Shown piece by piece: positions 17,767-27,739 of a DNA stretch of 64,000 nucleotides (position 1 is its first letter; each line of letters starts with the position of its first letter). The notes beneath the pieces are model-generated. The model ran no database searches. It was not told where the DNA came from and saw nothing but the letters and a program-made list of their open reading frames with translations. The DNA comes from Spirosoma aureum (GTDB lineage: Bacteria; Bacteroidota; Bacteroidia; Cytophagales; Spirosomataceae): assembly GCF_011604685.1 (NCBI RefSeq), contig NZ_CP050063.1:3246501-3310500 (forward strand), read 5' to 3'. Both the position numbers and the translations under genes were made by a program.

Positions 17767-19746
17767 ATGAAAGGTTTTAAATGGAGCGCTTTATTACTAA
17801 GTCTGATGGCGATTCAGACGGCTTTGGCCGATGTCCGGGTGTCGAACGTATTCGGTTCGCACATGGTACTGCAACGCCGGAAGCCTGTTCCGGTCTGGGG
17901 GTGGGCTGATCCAGGCGAGAAAGTGACCGTCTCGTTCAATAGTCAGACGAAAGCAATAAAGGCGGGTAAAGACGGGAAATGGACTATTTCACTCGATCCC
18001 ATGGAAGCTGGCGGCCCGTATCAGATGACTGTGGCCGGTAAAAAGAATTCAGTCTCGTTCGACGATGTGTTACTTGGCGAAGTCTGGGTTTGTTCTGGTC
18101 AGTCGAATATGGAGTGGCAGCTTCAATCGGCTGTCAATGGAAAAGAGGAAGTGAAGGCTGCCAATTATCCAAACATCCGTCATTTGATGGTAAAAAAAGC
18201 AATCAGCCTTACCCCGAAGGATGACATCGAAGGTACCTGGACTGTCTGTAGCCCACAAACGGCTTCGATTTACACGGCAGTTGGCTACTACTTCGCCCGC
18301 CAACTGCAAAAACAACTGAACGTACCCATTGGCCTGATCAACACCACCTGGGGAGGAACTCACTCCGAAACGTGGACCAGTCGCGATGCGCTCAGTCAAA
18401 CGGATGAATTTCGAACGGTGGCCAGTAAGCTACCTGCCAGCTATGAAGAAGTAATCCAGGCAGGGAAAGAGCGCACCCGGCTGTTAATGGAGAAACAGCA
18501 GGGAGGTTTACCAACGGCGGCTGAAGAACGTACCTGGTCAGATCCGGCGCTGAACACCGATCATTGGAAATCAATGGGAATGCCCGGTGACTGGGAGTGG
18601 GGCGGATTGCCTACGCTGGATGGGGTCGTCTGGTTCCGGCGTGAGGTGGTGATCCCGGATGATGCTACGCTCAAAAAAATGACGCTTCGCTTCGGGTCGG
18701 TCGACGATAAAGATTCAACTTTTGTCAACGGTCAATTAGTAGGAAGTTCGAAAGGATTACTTCCCCGTGCGTATGCCATTCCCGATGGTTTGCTAAAGCC
18801 GGGCCGTAATATTATTGCCGTTCGGGTTGTGGACGAAGCGGGAGCAGGGGGCTTAGCGGGGAAACCGGAAGACGTGAAACTTTCGGGCGAGAATCTGGAT
18901 ATTCCGCTCGCTGGCCAATGGAAGTATCGGGTAGCCACGGTGTTTCCATCGTCGTTCAATCCGGGCCCGAATACGTATGCGACGCAGTTGTTCAATGCCA
19001 TGCTGAATCCACTAATTCCGTATGCTATTGAAGGGGCAATCTGGTATCAGGGTGAATCGAACGCGGGCCGGGCTTACCAATACCGCAAAGCATTTCCGCT
19101 CATGATTCAGGACTGGCGGAAACGCTGGGGTAGAGATTTTCCATTCCTGTTTGTTCAATTAGCCAGCTTTAATTCGGCTAATGGTGATAGTAAGCATGGC
19201 AGTAGCTGGGCTGAACTTCGTGAAGCACAGACCCTGACCCTTCAGCTCCCCAATACGGGTATGGCTGTAACGTCGGACATTGGTGAGTCAAAGGATATTC
19301 ACCCTAAAAACAAACTGGACGTTGGGAATCGTCTTGCCGCCGAAGCCATGCGGGTGGCCTATGCCGGAACGGCTAAAGGAGAGACCGCTTTGGGTGATGC
19401 TTCGCGCGGACCTATGTTTGGTAGTATGCGCGTTGATGGAAATCGTGCCATTGTGACCTTCCAGAATGTCGGTACTGGACTGATGGTGAAGGACCGATAT
19501 GGCTATCTGAAAGGATTTGAAGTTGCCGGAGCCGATCAGAAGTTTTATTACGCGAAAGCCGAAATACAAGCCAATACGGTGGTCGTTCACGCTGATTCAG
19601 TTAGCAATCCCGTTGCTGTCCGGTATGGTTGGGCCGACGATAACGGCGACGTGAATCTCTATAACAAAGAGTCTTTTCCGGCCGTACCGTTCCGTACCGA
19701 TTCCTGGAAAGGCATTACCGAAGCGACTAAATTTGGTGATCAATGA
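17767..19746 (+). CDS. Exported sialate O-acetylesterase-like SGNH hydrolase
   Basis: The 659-residue product has a signal peptide (cut after TALA), a beta-sandwich (VSNVFGSHMVLQRRKPVPVW), the SGNH block I motif VCSGQSNMEW with Ser near 113, an inserted jelly-roll segment (about 255-380; WFRREVVIPDD and RFGSVDDKDSTFVNG) and C-terminal catalytic Asp-His in SKDIHPKNKLD. This is the layout of bacterial sialate O-acetylesterases, which remove O-acetyl groups from sialic acids or acetylated plant polysaccharides. No sialidase or glycan lyase is adjacent. It ends before a bidirectional terminator shared with acs. Confidence 0.9.
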   Translation: MKGFKWSALLLSLMAIQTALADVRVSNVFGSHMVLQRRKPVPVWGWADPGEKVTVSFNSQTKAIKAGKDGKWTISLDPMEAGGPYQMTVAGKKNSVSFDDVLLGEVWVCSGQSNMEWQLQSAVNGKEEVKAANYPNIRHLMVKKAISLTPKDDIEGTWTVCSPQTASIYTAVGYYFARQLQKQLNVPIGLINTTWGGTHSETWTSRDALSQTDEFRTVASKLPASYEEVIQAGKERTRLLMEKQQGGLPTAAEERTWSDPALNTDHWKSMGMPGDWEWGGLPTLDGVVWFRREVVIPDDATLKKMTLRFGSVDDKDSTFVNGQLVGSSKGLLPRAYAIPDGLLKPGRNIIAVRVVDEAGAGGLAGKPEDVKLSGENLDIPLAGQWKYRVATVFPSSFNPGPNTYATQLFNAMLNPLIPYAIEGAIWYQGESNAGRAYQYRKAFPLMIQDWRKRWGRDFPFLFVQLASFNSANGDSKHGSSWAELREAQTLTLQLPNTGMAVTSDIGESKDIHPKNKLDVGNRLAAEAMRVAYAGTAKGETALGDASRGPMFGSMRVDGNRAIVTFQNVGTGLMVKDRYGYLKGFEVAGADQKFYYAKAEIQANTVVVHADSVSNPVAVRYGWADDNGDVNLYNKESFPAVPFRTDSWKGITEATKFGDQ

Positions 19747-19803
19747 CCTGAATTGTAAAGCTCTTTCCTGCTTATGGTTGGATTTTCTTAGGCTCATGAT
19801 ACC

Positions 19804-19835
19804 AAAACAGCCGGACCAATTGGCCCGGCTGTTTT
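19804..19835. terminator. Bidirectional terminator between convergent genes
   Basis: AAAACAGCCGG (19804-19814) pairs exactly with CCGGCTGTTTT (19825-19835). The stem ends in A/T runs on both sides, so it can terminate the esterase gene from the left and acs from the right. Confidence 0.85.
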
Positions 19836-19865
19836 ACTATGTTTCCTGCGTTGGCAGGATATGTT

Positions 19866-21776
19866 TTAGACTGCTCCCGCCCTGATCTCATCAACCACAG
19901 CCGGGTCGAGGAGCGTCGATGTATCGCCCAGGTTGCCAGTATCGCCTTCGGCGATTTTGCGCAGAATCCGGCGCATGATCTTGCCGGAACGTGTTTTGGG
20001 TAGGCCCGCAACGAACTGAATTTTATCGGGTTTAGCAATGGGACCAATAACCCGGCTTACGGTTGCCAGAATGTCTCGTTTGGTCAGGTCGGCGTCATGG
20101 TCGGCTGGCATTTGATCGGTGATCACATAGGCGTAAATTCCCTGACCTTTGATATCGTGCGGGTAACCGACCACTGCGCTCTCTACCACGCCTGTGTGCA
20201 TGTTGATTGCGTTCTCGACCTCTGCCGTACCGATGCGATGCCCCGATACATTCAGTACATCATCAACCCGACCCGTAATGCGATAATAGCCGTCTTCGTC
20301 GCGAAGGCAACCATCGCCAGTAAAATACAGACCCGGATAGGTCGCAAAGTACGTTTGACGGCATCGTTCGTGATCACCATACGTGGTTCGCAGAATACCC
20401 GGCCAGGGAAACTTCATGCACAGATTTCCGCTTACGCCATTGCCCTCGATTTCCTTACCGTTCTCGTCCACCAGAATCGGCTGAATACCTGGCAATGGTA
20501 GTGTCGCAAAGGTTGGTTTGGTTTTGGTTATACCAGCCAGTGGCGAAATCAGAATGCCACCGGTTTCGGTTTGCCACCACGTATCGACAATCGGGCAGCG
20601 ATTCTTGCCAATATTGTCATCGTACCAGTGCCAGGCTTCTTCGTTAATGGGCTCACCTACGGAACCCAATACCTGCAAACTGCTCAGGTCATGATTTTCG
20701 ACTTTTTCCAGACCAAATCCCATCAGTGAGCGAATCGCCGTAGGAGCCGTATAGAGAATATTGACTTTGTGCTTGTCCGTAATGTCCCAGAATCGACCGC
20801 AATCAGGGTAGGTGGGTACACCTTCAAAAATGAGCGAGGTTGCTCCGGAAGCTAGCGGACCATAGACGATATAACTATGCCCGGTAATCCAGCCGATGTC
20901 AGCCGTACAGAAAAATACCTGGGCAGCCGTGTCCCCGGCTCCTTCATACTGAAATACATTCTGGAACGTATAGGCTGCATAGACCATGTATCCTCCACAG
21001 GTGTGAACAACGCCTTTCGGTTTACCCGTAGAGCCGGACGTGTAGAGAATGAACAGCATGTCTTCGGCATCCATTTCTTCGGCCGGGCAGTCGGCAGTGA
21101 CCTGTTTGAGCTCCTGTTCCCACCATACATCGCGGCCTTTCAGCATCGAAACCGGTGTGCGGGTACGAGTCAGCACAATTACTTTCTCAACGCTTGGGCA
21201 ACCGATCAGCGCATCGTCGACGGTACTTTTCAGTGGAATTTCCTTGTTGCCACGATACGCACCGTCGGCTGTGATAACCACTTTGCATTGGGCGTCATTG
21301 ATCCGATCGGCAATACTCTGGGCTGAGAACCCTCCGAAAACGACCGAATGAATGGCACCAATACGAGCACAGGCCAATACAGAAATGGCCAGTTCGGGCA
21401 CCATGGGCATGTAAATACAGACACGATCGCCTTTAACGACGCCATTCCGTTTCAACACATTGGCAAACCGACAAACCTGATCATGAAGCATCCGGTACGT
21501 TAGCGTTACCCCAGCCTCATTTGGATCATTAGGTTCCCAGATGATAGCTGGCTGGTCGCCCCGTTCAGCAAGGTGTCGGTCAAGACAGTTTTCCGTAATG
21601 TTGAGTTTTCCGCCAATAAACCACTTGACGTTTGGTTCGGTGAAGTTCCATTGCAGCGTTTTGGTCCAGGGTTTGCGCCATTGAAAATTCTGAGCAACCT
21701 CAGCCCAGAAGGCCTCGGGATCTTCGACACTTTTTTGGTATGCAGTTTTGTATTCGTCAAAGGTTCGGATACGCAT
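19866..21776 (-). CDS. acs: Acetyl-CoA synthetase (AMP-forming)
   Basis: The 636-residue enzyme converts acetate, ATP and CoA to acetyl-CoA, AMP and PPi. It has the N-terminal [15 protein letters not shown], the P-loop-like [19 protein letters not shown], the WWQTETGG adenylation motif, [14 protein letters not shown], and the C-terminal acetylatable Lys in [14 protein letters not shown]. The length is standard for bacterial Acs. The ATG at 21776 is preferred to an in-frame TTG two codons upstream. About 375 bases separate it from a DUF6814/MHS-transporter pair on the same strand, a neighbourhood that suggests uptake and activation of acetate or a similar acid. Confidence 0.95.
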   Translation of the reverse strand: MRIRTFDEYKTAYQKSVEDPEAFWAEVAQNFQWRKPWTKTLQWNFTEPNVKWFIGGKLNITENCLDRHLAERGDQPAIIWEPNDPNEAGVTLTYRMLHDQVCRFANVLKRNGVVKGDRVCIYMPMVPELAISVLACARIGAIHSVVFGGFSAQSIADRINDAQCKVVITADGAYRGNKEIPLKSTVDDALIGCPSVEKVIVLTRTRTPVSMLKGRDVWWEQELKQVTADCPAEEMDAEDMLFILYTSGSTGKPKGVVHTCGGYMVYAAYTFQNVFQYEGAGDTAAQVFFCTADIGWITGHSYIVYGPLASGATSLIFEGVPTYPDCGRFWDITDKHKVNILYTAPTAIRSLMGFGLEKVENHDLSSLQVLGSVGEPINEEAWHWYDDNIGKNRCPIVDTWWQTETGGILISPLAGITKTKPTFATLPLPGIQPILVDENGKEIEGNGVSGNLCMKFPWPGILRTTYGDHERCRQTYFATYPGLYFTGDGCLRDEDGYYRITGRVDDVLNVSGHRIGTAEVENAINMHTGVVESAVVGYPHDIKGQGIYAYVITDQMPADHDADLTKRDILATVSRVIGPIAKPDKIQFVAGLPKTRSGKIMRRILRKIAEGDTGNLGDTSTLLDPAVVDEIRAGAV

Positions 21777-22151
21777 AATCAAATAGTAAAATAGTGAAAG
21801 AACGAATAGCGCCGTAAAAGTAAAGTTTATATAGGCAATGGCAATTCAACAAAACTATCAAGCTTAACGAATCGCGATGTTTGGAAGTGCTTTCTGGCCA
21901 GTTGAACCCACACAATGCCGGTAAAATTAGATTTTTATATATTAAAATATTTTAAAAATGTAATTAAGTATTTTTTTGTACTCAATTCCTGCCGTTTTTC
22001 CTGTTAGGTGCTTCGTTTGGTTTTCGGGTGATCAGAACAAACGAAACAATCATACTAAAACACCTACGACTGTCCTTAAGGCTTCTGGTAAAGCTTTGCA
22101 GACAGTCGTAGGTGAATGAATAAAGAGAGCGACGGAAGTCTGACAACCGAC
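21777..22151. other. Intergenic stretch upstream of acs
   Basis: This stretch holds the acs promoter region and the terminator of the transporter pair (22061-22114). It is very AT-rich around 21930-21980. No clear consensus -7 element for acs is visible, and no other gene is supported. Confidence 0.5.
22061..22114 (-). terminator. Perfect 14-bp hairpin after the transporter pair
   Basis: CACCTACGACTGTC (22061-22074) pairs exactly with GACAGTCGTAGGTG (22101-22114), 38 bases beyond the DUF6814 stop in the direction of transcription. The loop contains a weaker AAGG/CTTT pairing. Confidence 0.7.
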
Positions 22152-22367
22152 TTATTCGTCGTATTCCTCTTGCCAGGCATACGTGCCAAATAGAATTAGC
22201 CCGCCAACGACAATGGGTACGAGCACACAGAGTACCACCCAGCCGAAAACCCGGTCTTCAAGTTTGTCGCTGGCGATTTTTGTCAGACTGTCGGTGATTC
22301 GGTCGTAGCCTGCATACACGCCAAGAAGAATCCAGACTATACCCAGGTATTTTTTGATTGCATCCAT
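22152..22367 (-). CDS. Small two-helix membrane protein (DUF6814-like)
   Basis: This 71-residue protein has two predicted membrane helices (IVWILLGVYAGYD and VFGWVVLCVLVPIVVGGLIL) and an acidic C-terminus QEEYDE. The pattern MDAIKKYLGIVWILLG resembles DUF6814 proteins, which are found beside transporters of the MHS type in Bacteroidota. It lies 95 bases downstream of the transporter gene on the same strand and is probably co-transcribed. An accessory or stabilising subunit is an inference from context. Confidence 0.7.
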   Translation of the reverse strand: MDAIKKYLGIVWILLGVYAGYDRITDSLTKIASDKLEDRVFGWVVLCVLVPIVVGGLILFGTYAWQEEYDE

Positions 22368-22462
22368 AGGAATGTGAAAATGGAAAATACAGGATGAATA
22401 GGAATAAGGCTAGTGCCTGATAAAATGATTCGTTATTGAGGAGCCTGTGTTCAATCCGAACA

Positions 22463-24034
22463 TCAATCGTCCGCAGTCGTGTACCGTTTATTATTCAGGT
22501 ATAATAGCCCAATCACAAAACAAACGCCTGCCACCAGAATTGGATACCAGAGCCCTTCCAGATAGGGCTTATCGACCGATCCTGGTGCCACTTCGTTCGC
22601 TTTCGTTGCCGTTGCCACAAGGGCCGTTGCAATAAAAGGGGTAAGTCCGCCAAAAATGCCATTGCCGATGTGGTAAGGCAACGACATCGATGTATAGCGA
22701 ATCCGGGTTGGAAACAATTCGACCAGAAAAGCCGCAATCGGTCCGTAGACCATGGTTACGTAGAGCACCTGGATGAATACCAGGAATATCATCAGCCAAA
22801 AGCTGCGAGAGGGCAGAACTACGGCTTTCGTCAGCTCTGGTTTGGACGGCGAATTGGGCGCCTTGCTGGTCGCAATTGTTTTCTCAATATCTTTCGCAAT
22901 CAGTCCATCCGAATAGAAATGGGACTTTGTTGAGGTCGTAAGCAGATCACCATTTGGTTGTTTCGCCAGTTTACGGCTGATGGTCTGTGCGTCTGACAAT
23001 TCCTGTCTGGTGGTTAGATCCGTCAGACTGTACATTTTATCGTAGATCGGGCGATAGGTGAGGACCCCTAGTAACATACCCGCCAGCATGATGTTCTTGC
23101 GTCCGATCCGATCCGACAATCCTCCGAAAATAACGAAAAATGGCGTTGCGCCCAGCAAGGCTACAGCGACAATAACATTGGACTGAACAAACTCAACGTT
23201 ACAGGCTTTCTGGATAAATGACAGGGCGTAGAACTGCCCCGTATACCAGATTACACCCTGACCTGCCGTTGCCCCAAATAGCGCAAGCAGTACCATTTTG
23301 AGGTTTTGTTTCTTACCGAAGCTTTCGGCCAGCGGATTTTTCGAGATTTTGCCTTCTGTCTTTAATTTCGAAAACAAGGGCGATTCGGCCATGCGCATTC
23401 GAATGATAATCGAAACGCCGACTAACAGAATAGACAAGATAAAAGGCACCCGCCAGCCCCAGTCGGCAAACGCTTCGACACCCAGTGATTCGCGGGTGAT
23501 CAGAATAACCCCCAGCGACACGAAAAGGCCCAGCGTAGCAGTTGTCTGGATAAAACTCGTATAATAACCCCGTTGATTTTCGGGTGCATATTCGGCCACA
23601 TATGTAGCGGCACCACCATATTCACCCCCCAGCGCCAGTCCCTGAATCAGCCGGAGCAATAGCACCAGAAGGGGAGCCCAGAAGCCAATCGTTGCGTAGC
23701 CAGGAATGAGCCCGATGGCGAACGTGGAGCCACCCATCAGGACGAGTGTTACCAGGAACGTATATTTCCGACCGACCAGATCACCTAATCGCCCGAAAAC
23801 AAGTGCACCGAATGGCCGCACAACGAATCCGGCCGCAAAGGTTGCCAGTGTCGATAGCAGAGCCGCTGTCGGATTATCTTTCGGAAAAAACTGTGACGAC
23901 AGAATAGCGGCCAGGCTGCCGAAAATGTAAAAATCGTACCATTCGATGAGCGTACCGACCGATGAGGCCGAAATGACACTAAATAGAGTTCGCTTCGAAA
24001 CTGCCTGCTGGACTTTGGCTTTTTTGCCGGTCAT
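22463..24034 (-). CDS. MFS transporter of the metabolite:H+ symporter (MHS) type
   Basis: The 523-residue product has about 12 membrane helices and clear MHS motifs: SSVGTLIEWYDFYIFGSLA, GRLGDLVGRKYTF between helices 2 and 3, RLIQGLALGGEYGGAATYVAE and GGLSDRIGRKNIML. A soluble insert of about 90 residues (DKMYSLTDLTTRQEL onward) sits between helices in the second half and is larger than in classical MHS carriers. The start at 24034 was chosen because the 17 residues upstream lack family similarity. Substrates of the family include proline/betaine, shikimate and short carboxylic acids. The nearby acs favours an organic acid, but this is only contextual. Confidence 0.88.
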   Translation of the reverse strand: MTGKKAKVQQAVSKRTLFSVISASSVGTLIEWYDFYIFGSLAAILSSQFFPKDNPTAALLSTLATFAAGFVVRPFGALVFGRLGDLVGRKYTFLVTLVLMGGSTFAIGLIPGYATIGFWAPLLVLLLRLIQGLALGGEYGGAATYVAEYAPENQRGYYTSFIQTTATLGLFVSLGVILITRESLGVEAFADWGWRVPFILSILLVGVSIIIRMRMAESPLFSKLKTEGKISKNPLAESFGKKQNLKMVLLALFGATAGQGVIWYTGQFYALSFIQKACNVEFVQSNVIVAVALLGATPFFVIFGGLSDRIGRKNIMLAGMLLGVLTYRPIYDKMYSLTDLTTRQELSDAQTISRKLAKQPNGDLLTTSTKSHFYSDGLIAKDIEKTIATSKAPNSPSKPELTKAVVLPSRSFWLMIFLVFIQVLYVTMVYGPIAAFLVELFPTRIRYTSMSLPYHIGNGIFGGLTPFIATALVATATKANEVAPGSVDKPYLEGLWYPILVAGVCFVIGLLYLNNKRYTTADD

Positions 24035-24187
24035 AGAGAAGAGTAGAAAGGGGGAATCTTGCCCAAGAAAGCAACCAACTGTCAAATTTTACCGTATCTG
24101 GCCTGTAAATGCGGGATGGTTGATGATCGGCTTAAAAATAATCGGGTCGTCAAAGTCCGGTAGCCAATAGCCCACGTGTACCATTCT

Positions 24188-24829
24188 TCAGGGGGCAAGC
24201 CGCTCGATGAGCCAGTTTTCGGCTTGCTTCCGATAGCGAATTCGGTCGTGAAGTCGGCTTGGCCGCCCCTGCCAGAATTCAATCGCATCGGGAATGACCC
24301 GATAGCCACCCCAATAGGATGGACGCGGCACGGGTCCATCGGCAAACTGTGTTTCGAGCTCATGCTGGCGATTTTCGAGCACCTCGCGGCTCTCGATCAC
24401 CAAACTCTGGTTCGATACCCAGGCGCCGATCTGACTCCCGCGCGGGCGACTGCTGAAATAGGCGTCTGATTCATCTGAACTCACTTTTTCAACCTGACCT
24501 TCAATGCGAATCTGGCGTTCGAGTTCCTGATAAAAGAACGTAAGCGTGGCAAACGGGTGGCTGGCAAGTTCCTGACCTTTACGGCTTTCATAGTTCGTAA
24601 AGAAGACAAAGCCAGCCTCCGATATACCTTTGAGCAAAACTATCCGTCCGTCGGGTCGGCCATCTGCTGTAACAGTACTGACGTACATCGCGTTTGGCTC
24701 AGGAACCTTGGCGTTCAGGGCGTCATTAAACCAGACTTGAAACTGAGCGATCGGGTCAGATAAAACATCAGTTGTATCCAAACCGTTTAGCGAATATTCT
24801 TTACGTAAGTCACTGATTGCTGATGGCAT
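24188..24829 (-). CDS. pdxH: Pyridoxamine 5'-phosphate oxidase
   Basis: The 213-residue FMN enzyme oxidises pyridoxamine or pyridoxine 5'-phosphate to pyridoxal 5'-phosphate. Diagnostic segments are [35 protein letters not shown], the FMN-binding [30 protein letters not shown], and the C-terminal [16 protein letters not shown] and WLIERLAP. The length matches the family (about 218). The start at 24829 was chosen over a longer frame because the extra 34 residues are unlike the family. It is divergent from the DUF349 gene, with 95 bases between the two starts. Confidence 0.95.
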   Translation of the reverse strand: MPSAISDLRKEYSLNGLDTTDVLSDPIAQFQVWFNDALNAKVPEPNAMYVSTVTADGRPDGRIVLLKGISEAGFVFFTNYESRKGQELASHPFATLTFFYQELERQIRIEGQVEKVSSDESDAYFSSRPRGSQIGAWVSNQSLVIESREVLENRQHELETQFADGPVPRPSYWGGYRVIPDAIEFWQGRPSRLHDRIRYRKQAENWLIERLAP

Positions 24830-24891
24830 ACACTTAGGGTGGTTTAACGGCTTTTCAATGGCTGGAATACAGGAAAATCCGCATATTGTCG

Positions 24892-24899
24892 TACTTTTG
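24892..24899 (+). promoter_or_regulatory. Consensus -7 element upstream of the DUF349 gene
   Basis: TACTTTTG matches TAnnTTTG exactly and lies 26 bases before the start at 24925. No clear -33 TTG stands at the right distance. Confidence 0.6.
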
Positions 24900-24924
24900 C
24901 AAAAGTAATCGGTACGTTCCCAAC

Positions 24925-27300
24925 ATGGCAAACCAAGAACAGGAAATTAACCAGCAGCCAGACACCAAGAATCAGGCTACCGGCGAGCTGGCAGTTAATA
25001 CTCCCGAAGATACCACGACACAATCCACACCGGAAGTCGAGGGTACGGAAACTACGTCCGAATCGGCGGAAGTTTCAATGGCTGAAACACAGCCCGAACC
25101 CGCTGGTGCCGACGACACCAATGTAACATCTACCGACATCCCCGCTGTCAATACAGTTCCCGAGGTTGCTCCAGTTGAGGCTATCGACACGTCAGAAGTG
25201 CCAACCCCAGCTGATCCTGCCGACGTTACCGATACGTCGGCTGCCGAATCGCAGGATGAGCCGGAAGCCTCCGTCGAGAAGACGGAAGAGCCAATCGCTG
25301 AAGCTGAGATAGAGCCGGCTGTTGCTGAGGTTCCTGCTGAAGCGCCTGTAGCTGAACTAGCTCAGGAGTCGACGACAGATGATGCGGCTCCAGCATCCGA
25401 AGAAACAGCTGTAGAGTCGGATGTAGTGGCTTCGGAGGCTCCTGTCACAGATGAAGTGACGGCTCAATATGCCGACATCACCGATGCGGACGATGATGCC
25501 TCGATTCATTCATCGGTTGATTATAGCCAATTCTCGAAACAGGATTTCGTCAATCTGCTGGAAACTCAACTGGCAACGATCAGTGTGGCGGCTGTTACCC
25601 CCGGCGACTTTAAGAAGGCCGATCAGGTACTTAAAGAAGTTAAGCCGTTGTTCGACCAGATGAAACGGGCTGAACGCGAGGCTGCTTTGCAGGCATATGT
25701 TGCTGAAACGGGTGCTGATGAGGGTTTCGAATATAAATATGACGAGACCATTCTGCGATTTGATGAGCTGTATAAGTTGATCAAGAGCCAGAAAAACACT
25801 TATTTCCAGAATTTAGATAAGGCAAAAGATACCAATTTTGCTGCGAAAACGGACCTGCTGACCCGCTTGCGTGAACTGGTTGAAACCGACGAGAACAATG
25901 CCGGTGATCCAAAAGTAAGCTGGAACGAGTTCAAAAAAATTCAGGACGAGTGGAAAGCCGCCGGGAATATGAATTCCCCGCATAATGCCACCCTCTGGGC
26001 TACGTATCACGCGCTTGTCGATCGGTACTACAGCAACCGGAATATCTACTTTGAGCTAAAAGAACTGGACCGTAAGCGCAACGCTACGCTAAAAGCGGAG
26101 GTGATCGAGAAAGTTGAGGCAATGGCAAAAGCTGCTGAGGAAACGCCGGTAACGCGGCAGACCATCGACGAAGCCAACGCCCTATTCGAAGAATACAAGC
26201 ACATCGGTCCGGCTCCAAAAGCTGAACAGGAAGTGCTGTGGGGCCGGATGAAAGTTGCCCTTGATGTGCTGTACGACAAGCGTCGGGATCAGACAAATGA
26301 GCAACGGAAAGAATCCGCTCAACTCTACGAAGAAAAATCGGCGATTTACGAAGAACTAATCCCTCTTACGTCGTTCACCTCGAACAGCATTAACGACTGG
26401 AACGATAAGACGAAGGCCGTCATGGCACTTCAGGATCGCTGGAATGCCATAAAAGGACCAATGCCCCGTGATGAGGGCAAGGAACTGAGCAAAAAATTCT
26501 GGGCTGCGCTGAAAACGTTCTTCCATAACAAAGGGGAGTTTTTTAAGCAACTGGAGAGCAAGCGGGAAGAAAACCTCCGGGCGAAAACGGAACTTTGCGA
26601 ACAGGTTGAAGCAATTCTGGCTTCGGGTGAAGAGTCGCCCGAAATCACGCAGACAGTAATCGAACTGCAACGCCAGTGGAAAAACATCGGTCAGGTGCCT
26701 GAAAAGCAAAAGAACTCGATCTTTGATCGGTTCAAGGCTGCCTGTGATGCTTTCTTCAATAAAAAACGCTCGAAAAATCAGGAAACGGAACGCGAGTTTG
26801 AAGCAAACCTGGCGAAGAAAATAACGCTGATCGAACGTATTGAAGCCGCTGCCAATGAAAATGCTGACCTCTCTGAACTAAACGAGTTCAAAAAAGAGTG
26901 GAATGCTATCGGATTCGTGCCGAAGAAAGACATGCAGTCTACCCAGAAACGCTACATCAATGCCGTCAATGCACTGGTTGGGTCGACAGGTAAGATTCCG
27001 GCTAAAGACAAAGAGCGGGTTATGCTCCAGAACGAAGCTGAAGTGACGCGTTCGGGTGGTCGCGACCGGGATTTCAACCGGGGTGGTGATCGCGATAGCG
27101 GAGGTAACAAGCGTGAGAACGATATTCGTCGGCGCATTACATCCATTGAAAACGACATTGCTACCTATCGGAACAATATTGAGTTTTTTGCCCGTTCGAA
27201 GAATGCCGACAAACTTCGGGCTGAAATCGACCGTAAAATTGCTGATGCGGAGAAGCAATTAGACGATTTACGCCATCAGTTACGCGTAGCGCAGGCTTAA
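24925..27300 (+). CDS. Large DUF349 repeat protein with acidic N-terminus
   Basis: This 791-residue cytoplasmic protein has two parts. Residues 1-205 are low-complexity and very acidic (Glu, Asp, Ala, Thr, Pro). Residues 210-720 hold a series of DUF349 units of about 75 residues, recognisable from repeats such as W-x-x-I-G-P-x-P/V-x-x-x-x-x-L-W-x-R-F (for example [31 protein letters not shown] and [14 protein letters not shown]). A charged Arg/Gly/Asp linker and a C-terminal coiled coil follow. DUF349 proteins are widespread in Bacteroidota with no established reaction. The start at 24925 was chosen from the promoter position and the frequent MANQ-type start. Confidence 0.88.
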   Translation: MANQEQEINQQPDTKNQATGELAVNTPEDTTTQSTPEVEGTETTSESAEVSMAETQPEPAGADDTNVTSTDIPAVNTVPEVAPVEAIDTSEVPTPADPADVTDTSAAESQDEPEASVEKTEEPIAEAEIEPAVAEVPAEAPVAELAQESTTDDAAPASEETAVESDVVASEAPVTDEVTAQYADITDADDDASIHSSVDYSQFSKQDFVNLLETQLATISVAAVTPGDFKKADQVLKEVKPLFDQMKRAEREAALQAYVAETGADEGFEYKYDETILRFDELYKLIKSQKNTYFQNLDKAKDTNFAAKTDLLTRLRELVETDENNAGDPKVSWNEFKKIQDEWKAAGNMNSPHNATLWATYHALVDRYYSNRNIYFELKELDRKRNATLKAEVIEKVEAMAKAAEETPVTRQTIDEANALFEEYKHIGPAPKAEQEVLWGRMKVALDVLYDKRRDQTNEQRKESAQLYEEKSAIYEELIPLTSFTSNSINDWNDKTKAVMALQDRWNAIKGPMPRDEGKELSKKFWAALKTFFHNKGEFFKQLESKREENLRAKTELCEQVEAILASGEESPEITQTVIELQRQWKNIGQVPEKQKNSIFDRFKAACDAFFNKKRSKNQETEREFEANLAKKITLIERIEAAANENADLSELNEFKKEWNAIGFVPKKDMQSTQKRYINAVNALVGSTGKIPAKDKERVMLQNEAEVTRSGGRDRDFNRGGDRDSGGNKRENDIRRRITSIENDIATYRNNIEFFARSKNADKLRAEIDRKIADAEKQLDDLRHQLRVAQA

Positions 27301-27306
27301 GTGTCA

Positions 27307-27343
27307 TTTAGTGTTCCAATGTTTTTTTCATTGGAACACTAAA
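27307..27343. terminator. Perfect 15-bp terminator hairpin after the DUF349 gene
   Basis: TTTAGTGTTCCAATG (27307-27321) pairs exactly with CATTGGAACACTAAA (27329-27343) around a loop of seven Ts, directly after the stop at 27300. Confidence 0.75.
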
Positions 27344-27357
27344 TTTAAGGCAGAAGC

Positions 27358-27388
27358 TTGTAGTTTACATTCGAAAGCACTACTTTTG
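27358..27388 (+). promoter_or_regulatory. Promoter of the class II tRNA gene
   Basis: TTG at 27358-27360 is followed after exactly 20 bases by TACTTTTG (27381-27388), a perfect match to the -7 consensus TAnnTTTG. Transcription would begin near 27396, about 40 bases before the tRNA. Confidence 0.75.
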
Positions 27389-27436
27389 CATCACAATTCG
27401 GGGATAGGCCATCTGGCCGCCGAATTTAAGAGGATT

Positions 27437-27520
27437 GCCAGTGTCGGATAGCGGTCGATTCCGCCTGATTTGTAATCAGGATGCGCAAGCGCGTCGGGGG
27501 TTCGAATCCCTCCACTGGCT
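27437..27520 (+). tRNA. Class II tRNA with anticodon UGU (Thr anticodon on a Ser-like body)
   Basis: An 84-base cloverleaf can be folded. The 7-bp acceptor stem is GCCAGTG/CACTGGC and the D arm has a 3-bp stem GGA/TCC. The anticodon stem CCTGA/TCAGG encloses the loop TTTGTAA with anticodon TGT at 27471-27473. A long 15-base variable region can form its own short hairpin (TGCG/CGCG), and the T arm has the loop TTCGAAT. The anticodon reads ACA (Thr), and pairs G1-C72 and C2-G71 fit threonyl-tRNA identity. The long variable arm, the 3-bp D stem and the D and T arms are those of serine tRNAs. The base after the acceptor is T and CCA is not encoded, unlike the two tRNAs at 28.6-28.8 kb. It has its own promoter and terminator. 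Confidence 0.85.
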
Positions 27521-27539
27521 CATAAAAGATCAATTGATT

Positions 27540-27570
27540 AAGCCGCCTTCAGTCATGTTGGCGGCTTTTC
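27540..27570 (+). terminator. Intrinsic terminator of the class II tRNA unit
   Basis: AAGCCGCC (27540-27547) pairs with GGCGGCTT (27560-27567) and is followed by TTCGTTT. It lies 20 bases after the tRNA. Confidence 0.8.
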
Positions 27571-27739
27571 GTTTGTATGTGTATTTGCCTAAAAACGAGC
27601 AGGGATCCCATCCGATCAGTCGGAGTGAAGGGTAACTAATTTAATCTGCATGCTATCCGGATCGATACCGCAGCACCTTAGCCCTGGCCTAATGAACACA
27701 AACAGAGCCATTGAAAGCTAGCCCGGTACATTCCTTAAA

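Noticed and set aside
27435..27635. 66-codon frame overlapping the class II tRNA and its terminator
   Set aside because: The tRNA fold, promoter and terminator explain the sequence; the frame has no codon bias or start signal.
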